DNA from: UBA5336 sp039818165
GTDB taxonomy: Bacteria; Pseudomonadota; Alphaproteobacteria; Caulobacterales; Hyphomonadaceae
Assembly: GCA_039818165.1 (NCBI GenBank)
Contig: JBCBUL010000024.1
Location: 1 to 48,376, forward strand
Length of the DNA stretch: 48,376 bases
Direction of reading: 5' to 3'
In this document: positions 1-8,886 of the stretch, piece after piece
How positions within the stretch are numbered: the first letter of the stretch is position 1
Layout: each line of letters starts with the position of its first letter
The notes under the pieces: model-generated
Database searches by the model: none
What the model was told of the DNA's origin: nothing
The model's input: only the letters and a program-made list of their open reading frames with translations
Position numbers and translations under genes: made by a program

Positions 1-107
1 CCCGAACCGCAGCCGCCCAGCTGTCCAAGCGCGATGAATCGCTTGTCCCGATTGCAGTCATTAGCCTCAGAGAAAACGACTGGCACGAACTCGCCGGAAG
101 TGGACAT
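1..107 (-). CDS. Possible N-terminus of an unknown protein, cut by the left window edge
   Basis: An ATG at 105-107 opens a frame on the minus strand that stays open to base 1 (35 codons plus two bases). It starts MSTSGEFVPVVFSEANDCNR and continues through a Gly-rich GQLGGCGSG stretch. An AAAGG sits just upstream of the ATG, closer than ideal. It follows the envelope operon 210-4663 on the same strand after about 100 bases. No family is recognisable from so little. It could equally be a chance open frame. Confidence 0.3.
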   Translation of the reverse strand, partial: MSTSGEFVPVVFSEANDCNRDKRFIALGQLGGCGS

Positions 108-209
108 CGCCTTTGTTGGTTTGACTGGCCTGTTTACGTTACATTCCGCGCGTTCAGGTGAAGCGCACACTGCATTTGTCGAGCCTCGGCCTCATCTGCC
201 GCGATCGGT

Positions 210-1496
210 TCAGACCATCCAGCGGACCTTGAACCAGGCCCGGTCAGTATCGCGGAACTGGCCGAAGATGCCGTCTTCATCGCCCCAGACCAGATCCAGA
301 CCGGCCTGCAGGCGAAGCCGGTCGTTCGCCTGCCAGGACAGCGCGGGCCGGAACGTGCCGTCGCCATCGGTGAGCGAGCCGAGCAGTTCTGCACTGGCGT
401 TCCAGGTCTGGTTTGAAAACGAGCGCTGAATCCGAAGCGTGGAGATGACGTCCGTATTCGGTCGAACGAGTTCATCACCGTCGACGTGGTCCACGCCCAA
501 CTGGGCATTCAGAAACAGGTCATTCGGCAGATCCCAGTCAACCCCCGCTCCGGCGAGCCAGCGGCTGCGTGTGTCGGTTGCCAGGCTCGGCCCTTCGAGA
601 TTGACGGGCTGGTCTGGCACCCAGGCGGTTTCCACACGCCAGACCCGCGCCCCGGCACTTGTCTGCCATGTGGCCCCGACCAGGGTACGCATGTCGTATT
701 CGAGGGTTACGCCGGTACTGGCGGGCCGGAAAACCGGCTCTGTGTCGGGGCCATGGATGACCAGCGCACTGAAATCAGATCCCCCGATCCGTCTCGACCC
801 CCTGATCCCCAGCGTCGGCTCATCGGGTGTGACAACCCTTAGATCTGGCAAGGGGGCGCCTGCCGGGACGCCAGCGCGAAAGCGCGGCGCACGCACGGCA
901 TAGGTGTCTCCGGGATTGGCAGGCTGGTCGGACGTCCCGTCGAAACTGGCAGCGATGTCCCAGCGCACGCCCGCCCGGTTGAACTCTGCGCGCGCGCCCC
1001 ACTTCGAAATCCGCTGCGGTCTTTGCTCGGTGAACACCGCTTCGCGGCGCCGCACGGCGTCAAACCGGTCGGTGACCTGGAGGCCATCCAGCACGCCCCA
1101 GGCGAAAGTCTGTTTGCCGAGGGTCAAGCGGCTCGATCGCTTGCGCCAGCTCAGCGTGGCTTCGTCAATCTCGATCCGGGCATCGGGGCCAAGGGTCAGG
1201 GGGCGCGAAACATCGCCATAGGTTTCCACGCTACCGAGCCCGGTGTCGCCGGTTGCGCCCTCAAACCGCAGAGCGACATCGGCGCGCCAGGCCCGGTTGA
1301 AGCGGACATTGAAGTCAGGCCGGATTTCGAGTTTTGCAAAATCTGCCTCTCCGTCGTCGATGCCGGTTGCAAGCGTTTGGACCGCTTCAAGGGAATGGTC
1401 GACTTTGATGCTATCGGCTGCAGCGGGCGCGGCCATCATGCCAGCGATGGCGAGCATTGAAAGAATGGCCCGTTTGGGCGAGCGATCACTCCACAT
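210..1496 (-). CDS. DUF1302-like outer-membrane beta-barrel protein
   Basis: This 428-residue product begins MWSDRSPKRAILSMLAIAG and has a clear Sec signal peptide ending near APAAADS. The mature part is made of short alternating amphipathic strands rich in Arg, Asp, Trp and Leu, and it ends in an aromatic-rich strand (WFKVRWMV), as expected for an outer-membrane barrel. The segment LGKQTFAWGVLDGLQVTDRF resembles the conserved K/RQ-x-x-x-WG...D core of DUF1302/alginate-export-like porins. The frame is open further upstream (to 1775), but that part lies inside the preceding gene; the ATG at 1496 overlaps its stop by 11 bases and gives the signal peptide. As third gene after an RND exporter and a LolA-like protein, it probably supplies the outer-membrane step of the same export route. 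The substrate is unknown. Confidence 0.75.
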   Translation of the reverse strand: MWSDRSPKRAILSMLAIAGMMAAPAAADSIKVDHSLEAVQTLATGIDDGEADFAKLEIRPDFNVRFNRAWRADVALRFEGATGDTGLGSVETYGDVSRPLTLGPDARIEIDEATLSWRKRSSRLTLGKQTFAWGVLDGLQVTDRFDAVRRREAVFTEQRPQRISKWGARAEFNRAGVRWDIAASFDGTSDQPANPGDTYAVRAPRFRAGVPAGAPLPDLRVVTPDEPTLGIRGSRRIGGSDFSALVIHGPDTEPVFRPASTGVTLEYDMRTLVGATWQTSAGARVWRVETAWVPDQPVNLEGPSLATDTRSRWLAGAGVDWDLPNDLFLNAQLGVDHVDGDELVRPNTDVISTLRIQRSFSNQTWNASAELLGSLTDGDGTFRPALSWQANDRLRLQAGLDLVWGDEDGIFGQFRDTDRAWFKVRWMV

Positions 1497-2292
1497 CGGG
1501 AATGCCATAGGCCATGGCATCGGGATCAAAGATGCTTTCATCAATGCCGGGCACGTGCCGCATGCCCTCAAACTGAATGTCGGTCTGGTGGCCGGTTTGC
1601 AGGTTTTCGGCCCTGAAGTGCAGCGCGGTCTGGGCGCCGCCGATCGGCTTGATGTCGAGCACCTCGACGCGCTTGAGGAGGTCGCCATCGGTATCAGTGT
1701 ATTCGATCCAGACCGGGAAAGCCGTTTCGGTGTCGATATGGGCCCGAAAAGCAGCGTAACCCATTTCAATGCCAATTTCAGGCGTCTTCGCCATGCCGGT
1801 GAGGACGGGATGGGCCTTGCCGTCCATCACGACTTCGCCGTCCAGATTGAAGGACCAGTCCTCCAGTCCAAATTTGAAATTATCCTTTATGTCGCCATAG
1901 GTCAGGTCTGTGCCGAGGAAGTAGTCTCCCCGGTCGGACACCGGCAGGCGCCGGACGCGCTCGGTTGCGGGCAGGTATAGCCAGTTTTCGTCTTCGCGCA
2001 TTTCATGGTTGAAGCTGAGAAACGCTGTTTCCTCGATCATGGCCGGGGCGGAAAAGAAAATGGCGATGCGCTCGGTTCCATCGGTTTCGGAGTGGACCAT
2101 GAGCGCTTCGCGCTCCCGCACGCGGCCTGCGCTGTTGGTGAGCTGGAAATGCATTGTCCCGGCGCGTCCTTCATTGGCCGGGCGCTCTACCACCAACGTG
2201 GCGAGGGCCATTGCATCGGCAGACGTGTCTGCATGGGCCAGCCCGGAGAAGGCGAGGAAGGGCAATAGGGAAATGGTCTTAAAGCGTTGCAT
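1486..2292 (-). CDS. Outer membrane lipoprotein-sorting (LolA-like) periplasmic protein
   Basis: The 268-residue protein starts MQRFKTISLLPFLAFSGLAHA, a standard cleavable signal peptide. The start is supported by an AGGAGA ribosome site about 7 bases upstream. The mature part matches the pattern of the pfam17131/COG2834 family: an early ERPANEGR segment, a run around FFSAPAMIEETAFL, then NWLYLPATERVRRLP and GTDLTYGDIKD. Members bind acyl chains or other hydrophobic ligands and are typically encoded with RND/MMPL transporters. Here the start overlaps the transporter stop by 14 bases and its own stop overlaps the barrel gene, so translation of all three is coupled. The ligand cannot be told from sequence. 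Confidence 0.85.
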   Translation of the reverse strand: MQRFKTISLLPFLAFSGLAHADTSADAMALATLVVERPANEGRAGTMHFQLTNSAGRVREREALMVHSETDGTERIAIFFSAPAMIEETAFLSFNHEMREDENWLYLPATERVRRLPVSDRGDYFLGTDLTYGDIKDNFKFGLEDWSFNLDGEVVMDGKAHPVLTGMAKTPEIGIEMGYAAFRAHIDTETAFPVWIEYTDTDGDLLKRVEVLDIKPIGGAQTALHFRAENLQTGHQTDIQFEGMRHVPGIDESIFDPDAMAYGIPDVE

Positions 2293-4663
2293 TGCGCTGT
2301 TCTCCTTGGGTAAATAGGGACGTGACCGCCCAAAGTGCTGGCACGATGACGAGGGCACCGATCAGCGATCCAAAGGCGCCGACTGAGACGAGAAAACCGA
2401 ACCAACGCAGGGGCGGTGCTGAGGAAATGCAGATCACGGCAAGGGCGACGCCCAGCGCAACGGCCGAATAGAAGCAGGCCCGCGCGACGATGGGATAGTT
2501 GCCGCGAAAGACGTCCTGGCCAATCTGGCCGGCGCGCTGGCGGTTCCTGACGAGGGAAATCAGGTGGATGCCGAAATCGATGCCAAGTCCCGTGGCGATG
2601 GCTGCCGTCATGGATGTGGCAGGCGCAATGTCGATCCCGAACGCGCCCATGGTGGCATAGACGCTGACGACGCCGACCAGTACGGGCACCATGGCCAGAA
2701 CGGCATAGACCAGGGACCGGAAGACGAGGACCGTCGTGATGAAGACGAGGGCCACGGCGAGTCCGAGGCCGCGGAAATGGTTGTCTGCCAGTTGCGTCAT
2801 CCAACCATCATTCACCGCCACGCGGCCGCTTATGTTTGCCGACAGGCCGCTGGTTTTGCTCCAGCGCTCGGCAAGATCTTCAAGCGCCTCGACGGTGGGC
2901 AGCGTGCGGGAATAGCTGTCGGTGGAAAGCTGGGCCCGGATCAGGGCGCGGGTGTGGTCAAAGTCGATCTCCTGCTTGAAGTCCTCCGGCGGCGCGGAGG
3001 CTTCGTAAAGAAACATGTACTGAGCCGGCCCGCGTTGCGATGACGGAAGTGTGCCCTCAGGCGCGCCCGTCAGCACGCCATGCATAAGCGCGATGTACTC
3101 ATCAATGCCGCTAACCTTCTCGACATGCCCAAGGGCGCTGATCTCGCCTCTCAGACTGCGAATGCTGGCTAGCGCCTCGGGCGTCATCAGCCCGCCGGGC
3201 TCTGGTGCAGTGACGACGACGTCGAGGAAGTTGACGCCGCCGAGACCCACATTGATCTCGCGATCGGCGATCTTCACCGGGTCACTTTCCGTGAAGTAGC
3301 GCTGGCGCTCATAATCGAACTCGGCCTGGCTTGCGAAAGCTGCAAGCGCCAGTGTGGTGATTGCCAGGGCTCCGAGCGACGCAACAGGTCGCTGGAAAGC
3401 CAGGTTTGTGCAGGCGGCAATCGCGCGATCAACAAAGCTGACCCGGCTCACGGAGCTGGAAGCGCTAGAGTGCTTGAGGTCTGTCAGGATGAGAATGGCG
3501 GGCAGCGCCGTCAGACTGAGCGCCCAGGCGGCCGCAACGCCGAGCGCTGCAAACAGACCGAACTCGCTGATCGGCTTCATCGCAGCGCCGAAGGACAGCC
3601 CGATGAAAGCGGCAATCGTTGTGATGCTTGTCAGCGTGATGGGAAGCCAGGCCTTTTCCAAAGCGTGGACGACGGCTGCCTTGGCATCGAGGGACAGATC
3701 GTTGCCGCGCGCACTGAGATAGTACGTGCAGATGTGCAAGGCATCGGCCACAGCAATCGCCATGATCACGACCGGAAGCGCAGTTGTAATGAGGTAATAA
3801 TTCGCGCCGAGCCAGCCCATCACGCCTATGGCAATTGCCGCAGAGCCTGCAATTACAAGAAGTGGCCCCAACAGAGCTGCGGGGCGCCTCAACGCGACAT
3901 AAAGGATAAGCAACACGGTCAGGACCGCCGCCGGCACGAAAATCCGCGTATCGCTGTCGACCATGCTTGCCAGGCGCGCATTCATCGCTGCAACGCCGGC
4001 CACATGGACGTTGAAATGCGCCGCCGCTTCGGCTTCCGCCATGGCACTGATGGCAGCCACCACGTCTTCGGCATGGTTGGGATCGTCAACGGGGATGATG
4101 AGTGTCGCGAGTGTTCCATCTCCGGAAACCAGAAGGCCCGAGAGCATTGGCATGGCCTGAAAGCGCTGGCGGGCGAGGAGGGCTGTCTGCGGGGAAATCT
4201 GACCAGCCTGAATGATGGGATCGACGATGAGGTCTCCGTCATTGCCCGCAATCGCATTCTGACTGGCGAGGCTGATCACGTCATTCTTCTGAACACCGTC
4301 AATGCTGCGCACGCCGGCGTCCAGGCGCCGCAGGGCATCGAGGCGGTCCGGCGTGAAGACAGTTTCCCCGTCCGGGACAAGGAGTCCGACGATAACCGGG
4401 TCTTCCAGCCCGAATGTATCGCGGGCGAGATCGCGGTTGATTGCGGCGGGATGGTCACCCGGCACGAAGGCGTCGACGGAGGGGTCCTTTTCAACCCGCG
4501 CGAGGCCAAACCCCGCCAGCACAATGAACAAAAGGGCTGCGCAAAGCACCGCCCAAGGGCGCGCCAGCCAACTCTCAAGGTTTCTGTCAAACCTGTCCAT
4601 GCGAGCGTCGCGTCCCTCGAACGTCGCTTTTGTATTGTCGTCCCAACGCATAACGCACTCCAT
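2279..4663 (-). CDS. RND superfamily (MMPL-type) exporter
   Basis: At up to 794 residues this is a predicted inner-membrane RND/MMPL transporter of the single-chain type. It has a first membrane helix near residues 34-54 and a large periplasmic domain to about residue 240. A five-helix block follows, containing VIMAIAVADALHICTYYL, with the conserved Asp of RND helix 4. A second helix and periplasmic domain come next, and a second block carries GLGIDFGIHLISLVRNR. Such proteins export lipids, hopanoids or other hydrophobic compounds with the proton gradient. The start could be ATG 4663, 4651 (GGAG six bases upstream) or 4600. It diverges from the sigma-factor gene across 146 bases and leads the operon with the LolA-like and barrel genes. 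The substrate is not predictable. Confidence 0.88.
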   Translation of the reverse strand: MECVMRWDDNTKATFEGRDARMDRFDRNLESWLARPWAVLCAALLFIVLAGFGLARVEKDPSVDAFVPGDHPAAINRDLARDTFGLEDPVIVGLLVPDGETVFTPDRLDALRRLDAGVRSIDGVQKNDVISLASQNAIAGNDGDLIVDPIIQAGQISPQTALLARQRFQAMPMLSGLLVSGDGTLATLIIPVDDPNHAEDVVAAISAMAEAEAAAHFNVHVAGVAAMNARLASMVDSDTRIFVPAAVLTVLLILYVALRRPAALLGPLLVIAGSAAIAIGVMGWLGANYYLITTALPVVIMAIAVADALHICTYYLSARGNDLSLDAKAAVVHALEKAWLPITLTSITTIAAFIGLSFGAAMKPISEFGLFAALGVAAAWALSLTALPAILILTDLKHSSASSSVSRVSFVDRAIAACTNLAFQRPVASLGALAITTLALAAFASQAEFDYERQRYFTESDPVKIADREINVGLGGVNFLDVVVTAPEPGGLMTPEALASIRSLRGEISALGHVEKVSGIDEYIALMHGVLTGAPEGTLPSSQRGPAQYMFLYEASAPPEDFKQEIDFDHTRALIRAQLSTDSYSRTLPTVEALEDLAERWSKTSGLSANISGRVAVNDGWMTQLADNHFRGLGLAVALVFITTVLVFRSLVYAVLAMVPVLVGVVSVYATMGAFGIDIAPATSMTAAIATGLGIDFGIHLISLVRNRQRAGQIGQDVFRGNYPIVARACFYSAVALGVALAVICISSAPPLRWFGFLVSVGAFGSLIGALVIVPALWAVTSLFTQGEQRNATL

Positions 4664-4809
4664 TTGGCACCTCTAAAACGAGGCCTACAAACAGGCATAA
4701 CGAGATCAGGTTGGCTTGCCGGACATCGCGAAGTGCAAATTCAGCAAACGGCCGGTCTTGCCCGGACTTTGCAAGCCGCTAGGCTCACCCGGTGCCAAGG
4801 GAGGCGCAG

Positions 4810-5367
4810 ATGTCAGAGAATGACGGCGAAAATATAAGCCTTTACAATGAAGACGAGCGCCAGATGGCGAGCCATTTCATGCGCGATGCCTATGACTCGC
4901 TGCTGGCCCATGCGCGCAACCGTCGCCGCCGGGCCAATTTCCGCGACACCATGATGACTGAGGATGTGCTTCAGGAATGCTTCCTGAAAATGACTGGTCA
5001 GAAGGCATGGAACTCGCCTGAGCATTTCCTGCGGTCTGCCGCCTTGGCCGTCCGCCAAGTGGTGGTTGACCATGCGCGTAGCCGCCTGACCGCCAAGCGC
5101 GGCAATGGCCAGCACGCTCTGTCACTGGATGACGTAGAGGACCTTATGCCTGCATTTGGCGAGAGCCCTGAGCAGCTGGTGATCATCAACGACTTGCTGG
5201 CGCGGATGGAGGCGGAAAACCCCCGCTGGGTCCGCGTAGTCGATACGCGCTTCTTCTCGGGCATGAGCGAGGCCGAAACGGCCGCCGTCCTTGGCCTTTC
5301 GGAGCGAACCGTGCGGCGGGACTGGCAAGCGGCGAGGGCTTGGTTGGAAGCAAACATGACCACGTAG
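4810..5367 (+). CDS. ECF-type RNA polymerase sigma factor
   Basis: This is a 185-residue sigma-70 family protein with only regions 2 and 4. Region 2 spans about 25-95 (TEDVLQECFLKMTG, then FLRSAALAVRQVVVDHARSR). Region 4 is a helix-turn-helix at about 125-180 (GMSEAETAAVLGLSERTVRRD). The wording resembles the TIGR02999 group of ECF sigma factors, known to be encoded beside Ser/Thr kinases. ATG 4810 is chosen over 4792 because AAGGGAGG lies six bases before it. No anti-sigma gene is seen. The convergent kinase ends two bases after this stop, so kinase-dependent control is plausible but inferred. The target promoters are unknown. Confidence 0.9.
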   Translation: MSENDGENISLYNEDERQMASHFMRDAYDSLLAHARNRRRRANFRDTMMTEDVLQECFLKMTGQKAWNSPEHFLRSAALAVRQVVVDHARSRLTAKRGNGQHALSLDDVEDLMPAFGESPEQLVIINDLLARMEAENPRWVRVVDTRFFSGMSEAETAAVLGLSERTVRRDWQAARAWLEANMTT

Positions 5368-5369
5368 GT

Positions 5370-7742
5370 TCAGTCCTTCGCGAAGGCGCTTTCGAGCCGC
5401 GCATGGAGATAGCTCAGGGCAAGGTTTGTCCTGATCAGATCTTGGTTCAAGTCAGCTTCCAGATAAAGGTTCCGGCTGGCCTCCTGGCCTTCTAGCTGGG
5501 CCGAAACGTAAAGGCTCGCAAGTTTGAAGCGCTCCTGCAGCGTTGCATTGATCTCGGCAGTGTCGAATTCGGATCGAACCGTGTCTAATGCGTCGCGGGC
5601 GAGTGGGTCTCCGAGATCAGCAAGGATTTCTGCGCGCTGCAGCTTCAGGTTCAAAACCGAACTTGAAGTCTCCCCCGAGTAGCGCGAAGTGATGGCAATC
5701 GCGGCTTCGATATGGTCCCGTGCAGCCTCTGGCGTGCCTCTCTCGGTAGAAACCCAAGCAAGGGCGCCAAAGGCAAGACCCATTTCACGGCTTTCACCCT
5801 TGGTTTCGCGTGCTGTGTTCAGGACTGCAGTGGCCAAGGCTTCTGCGCGATCAATGTCGCCAGTGTGCCAGAGCTCGAAGTCGGCAAGGCTCAGCCGGCC
5901 AGTGTCTGTCCCAGAAACATCCATTAGCGGTGTCGCATCAATTATGGAGACTACCTCCAGCATGGCCTCATAACCTCCTGAAAAATCGCCACGCATCTGT
6001 CGCATACGAGACAATTGATTCCAGAAGTACATATTGATGGAGGGCCCGTGGTCCTGCTCCAAGCCGACCAACAGTAGGAGTTCCGCGCCACGTATATCCT
6101 CTTCAGCTCCGGTGATCGTCGCGATCTGGGTCGCAGCAGCTATGTGGTCAGGAGAAGCTGCGTCGTAACCATCGGCCAACCAGGCTTCAGTCTCACGCAA
6201 CATCGGCAGCGCTTCTTCTTCCCGCCCGACAGACATGTAAGCAACAGCCAGAAGTTGGCGTGCGTAGCCAAGTAGATCAGATGGACCGTAGCCGTCGTCC
6301 ACCCAAGGCTTTAGGATATCGATCGCTGTGAGATAATCGTTTCTGAAAAGGAACTGACGACCGATCGCATAACTCAGATATGCTGCGTTGGTAGGATCTT
6401 GCTCACGCAATTCGTAAGCTTGCCGCCAGCGCTGGACCAGGACTTCGGTTTGTTGATCAACATCAGCCTCGCCGCCAAACATCGACTGGAGCGTGTCTGA
6501 ATAGGCCGTCTGGATGGAGAAAAATAAGTCGGCGCGAGAGAGGTAGTACTCAGAACGCTCCAGATTGGCTTGCGCTTCAGCAAGCGCCACATTTGTGCGC
6601 TCTGCCTCAGCCTGGGCGTCGGCTGCGAAACTCAAGCTGGCGGCGAGGCCACCGACGAGGGCCGCAATCGCCACCCCACCTAGGGCGCTGGCTAGGGGAT
6701 ACCGGGTGAAGAACTTGCCAATGCGATAGATATGCCCGCCCGAGCGTGCATCCACAGGCCGGTGTTCCAGCACCGCCAAAGTGTCCTCGCGTAGCGCATC
6801 TACCGAGGCGTAGCGATCTTCAGGCGACGCGCTCAGGCACCGGTCGAGGACCGCAAGGGTGTCGCGGTTCTTTACCAGCGCCGCGTCCGGCACCATGCTA
6901 CCATCGGCCTCTCTCTGTGGGAAAGCGCCCGTAAGGAGCCGGTGCAACAGCACGCCGAGGGCAAATATATCTGTTTGCACACTGACATGCTCGCCCTTGA
7001 GCTGTTCCGGCGCGGCGGACGATATGGTCAGCGCGGGGCCTTGCTGGTCGTCCTCTCCAAGTTCCGAAGCGATTCCAAAATCGATCAACCGAACCTGTCC
7101 GCCGCCATCCACGAGCACATTTTCGGGTTTGATATCCCTGTGCAGGATCAGCCGCGCATGGGCATGGCTGACGGCGCTGCAGAGGCGCTCGAACAAAGAT
7201 AGTTTCGCTTGGCGGTCGAGGCCCTCTTCGCCGGCATGCTTGTCGATTGGACGTCCATCGACAAACTCCATGGCCATGTAGGCGCGCCCATCGGGTGTGA
7301 CGCCACCATCAACAATCCGCGCGATGCCTGGGTGTTCAAGCTGTGCCAAGCGGCGTCGTTCATTCTGAAAGCGGGCCGTACCGAGGGCGCTGTCACGGCT
7401 GATAACTTTCAGGGCGACGGTTTGGTCATAGAGGCCATCAGCCCGGCGAGCACGGTAGACCTGGCCCATTCCCCCTTGGCCTACCAGACCCTGCAATTCC
7501 CAAACATCGATACGGCTACCGTCGTCCAGGATATCGGATGGTGCGCCTTCGCCTGCGGTGTCGTCTGCAACGCCGCCAGTTTGCATGAAGCCGCCACCTG
7601 GTTTGGAACGGGCCAGAAGGCGTCGGGCCAGGCCAAGCGTGTCATCGCCCTCGATTGTTGCTTCGAGAAAGGCCTCTGCAGCACCCTCATCCAGCGTCAG
7701 CGCATGTTCCAGACCCGCCGTCAGTTTCGCCCAATCTGTCAT
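5370..7742 (-). CDS. Transmembrane Ser/Thr protein kinase with TPR-like sensor region
   Basis: The protein has 790 residues. A short N-terminal helical segment precedes a complete Hanks-type kinase domain at about 82-335. It has the P-loop VGQGGMGQVYRA (87-98), catalytic Lys112 in VALK, HRDIKPEN (201-208), DFG (221-223) and APEQ (244-247), so it should be active. One membrane helix lies at about 349-371. The remaining 400 residues are helical, Ala/Glu-rich and TPR-like, probably outside the inner membrane. This domain order is typical of kinases paired with TIGR02999-type ECF sigma factors, and the convergent neighbour is one. Parts of the C-terminal half (about 5900-6600) look less GC-rich than surrounding genes. 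Likely role: sensing an envelope signal and phosphorylating the sigma factor or another partner. Confidence 0.9.
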   Translation of the reverse strand: MTDWAKLTAGLEHALTLDEGAAEAFLEATIEGDDTLGLARRLLARSKPGGGFMQTGGVADDTAGEGAPSDILDDGSRIDVWELQGLVGQGGMGQVYRARRADGLYDQTVALKVISRDSALGTARFQNERRRLAQLEHPGIARIVDGGVTPDGRAYMAMEFVDGRPIDKHAGEEGLDRQAKLSLFERLCSAVSHAHARLILHRDIKPENVLVDGGGQVRLIDFGIASELGEDDQQGPALTISSAAPEQLKGEHVSVQTDIFALGVLLHRLLTGAFPQREADGSMVPDAALVKNRDTLAVLDRCLSASPEDRYASVDALREDTLAVLEHRPVDARSGGHIYRIGKFFTRYPLASALGGVAIAALVGGLAASLSFAADAQAEAERTNVALAEAQANLERSEYYLSRADLFFSIQTAYSDTLQSMFGGEADVDQQTEVLVQRWRQAYELREQDPTNAAYLSYAIGRQFLFRNDYLTAIDILKPWVDDGYGPSDLLGYARQLLAVAYMSVGREEEALPMLRETEAWLADGYDAASPDHIAAATQIATITGAEEDIRGAELLLLVGLEQDHGPSINMYFWNQLSRMRQMRGDFSGGYEAMLEVVSIIDATPLMDVSGTDTGRLSLADFELWHTGDIDRAEALATAVLNTARETKGESREMGLAFGALAWVSTERGTPEAARDHIEAAIAITSRYSGETSSSVLNLKLQRAEILADLGDPLARDALDTVRSEFDTAEINATLQERFKLASLYVSAQLEGQEASRNLYLEADLNQDLIRTNLALSYLHARLESAFAKD

Positions 7743-8054
7743 CCCACACCCCTCTGCGATTCGACCACGGTTCGGTCAAAAAGCCGCCTGTATTTAGCAG
7801 GTTAGCCATAAGGACCCGTGTGCTCAACCTATTAACCGGGCCAGGTGTTGCGACCAGCAACTTTGGCGCGTCAGCAAGCGCTAATTGTTTCTTATCGGCG
7901 CCCTGACATTTGATCGGACTGTCGCATTGTAATCACCCAGAGTTGAACACCGACCCACACTTCCCGAGCGGCGGGTGACTGGAGTGTTCGCCTAAATAGC
8001 CAGTCGATCACCTCAGCACGAACGACAAAAAAGGGCCAATCCCCGCCACTCCCC
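7743..8054. other. Gene-free interval between the kinase and an SDR gene
   Basis: These 312 bases lie upstream of the kinase start and downstream of the SDR stop, both on the minus strand. They are visibly more AT-rich than the flanking genes and should contain the kinase promoter. A short GTTGC-GACCA-GCAAC inverted repeat lies near 7848-7862, too weak to call a terminator. I see no tRNA, no convincing small gene and no recognisable operator. Confidence 0.5.
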
Positions 8055-8819
8055 CTATCCCTTGTTCCACCAGGCGGCGTCGGTCCAGGAGCGCAGGTCG
8101 AGTTCGTGGGTCCAGGTGGAGCGGTGTTGGTGGGCGAGGTGGTAGTAGGTGTCGGCGACGTGCTCGGGCACCAGCAGGCCATCCTCGGCGCCGCGCACCT
8201 CGCGTAGCTTCGCAAACCGTTCCGGGCCCAGCATCTTGCCCAGCGTGTCGGGCGCGTCCACGGCGCCGTCGACCAGGATATGGGCCACATGGATGCCCTT
8301 GGAGGCGAATTCGGCGTTCAGCGTCTGGCAGAGCATGCGCCGCCCGCCCATGGCCGCGGCGTGGGAATGCTGGCCGCCATTGCCGCGCACCGCTGCGGTG
8401 GCGGACGTGACCAGGATCGTCCCGCTGCCACGCGCCTCCATCAGGGGGCAGACCTCCCGTGCCAGCCGGAACAGGCCAAATGTGGCAAGCCGCCAGCCCA
8501 TCTCAAAGGCCTTGGGGCTGGTGTCGGCGAGAGACCGGTCACCGATCTGGGCGCCAAGATTATAGACCACCACTTCGATCGGGCCGATGTCGCGTTCCAC
8601 CTCCGCCACCCGCGCCTCGATGGCATCGTCCTCAATGGCGTTCATCAGGAAGCCCGTGGCCGCCCCGCCCGCATCATGGATGGATTTCACAAGGGTCTGC
8701 AGCCCGGCTTCATCGCTGCGCCGACACAGCACCGCGTGATAGCCCTCCCGGGCAAACCGGGCGCCAACCGTGCCGCCAATGCCAGCCCCAGCCCCCATAA
8801 CAAGACAAACGGGTTTCAT
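8055..8819 (-). CDS. Short-chain dehydrogenase/reductase family protein lacking the catalytic Tyr-Lys pair
   Basis: This 254-residue single-domain Rossmann protein has the cofactor motif GAGAGIGG (10-16) and the structural NLGA motif (87-90, usually NAGx). It also has the catalytic-type Ser at about 139 in TSATAAV. Where SDR enzymes have YxxxK, this one reads HSHAAAMGG: His153 takes the Tyr position and Met157 the Lys position. Either it uses another mechanism or it is not a classical oxidoreductase. The start is the ATG at 8819. It diverges from the isomerase gene over 67 bases, which presumably hold both promoters. Substrate unknown. Confidence 0.82.
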   Translation of the reverse strand: MKPVCLVMGAGAGIGGTVGARFAREGYHAVLCRRSDEAGLQTLVKSIHDAGGAATGFLMNAIEDDAIEARVAEVERDIGPIEVVVYNLGAQIGDRSLADTSPKAFEMGWRLATFGLFRLAREVCPLMEARGSGTILVTSATAAVRGNGGQHSHAAAMGGRRMLCQTLNAEFASKGIHVAHILVDGAVDAPDTLGKMLGPERFAKLREVRGAEDGLLVPEHVADTYYHLAHQHRSTWTHELDLRSWTDAAWWNKG

Positions 8820-8886
8820 GTTTGCTCCTCCCTTTGCGCCAGCGTACGCTCAAGCCCGAGAAAACACCAAGGGAGGGCCCGCGCCC

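Noticed and set aside
1497..1775. Upstream extension of the barrel-protein frame (521-residue version)
   Set aside because: It lies wholly inside the LolA-like gene, has the Ser/Arg/Pro-rich look of an out-of-frame shadow, and would bury the signal peptide.
3470..4837. 455-codon plus-strand frame antisense to the RND gene
   Set aside because: Composition is His/Arg/Gln/Cys-rich with no domain; the opposite strand is a clear transporter.
7743..8054. Terminator or operator in the 312-base gap before the kinase
   Set aside because: Only a 5-bp inverted repeat without a T tract is visible.
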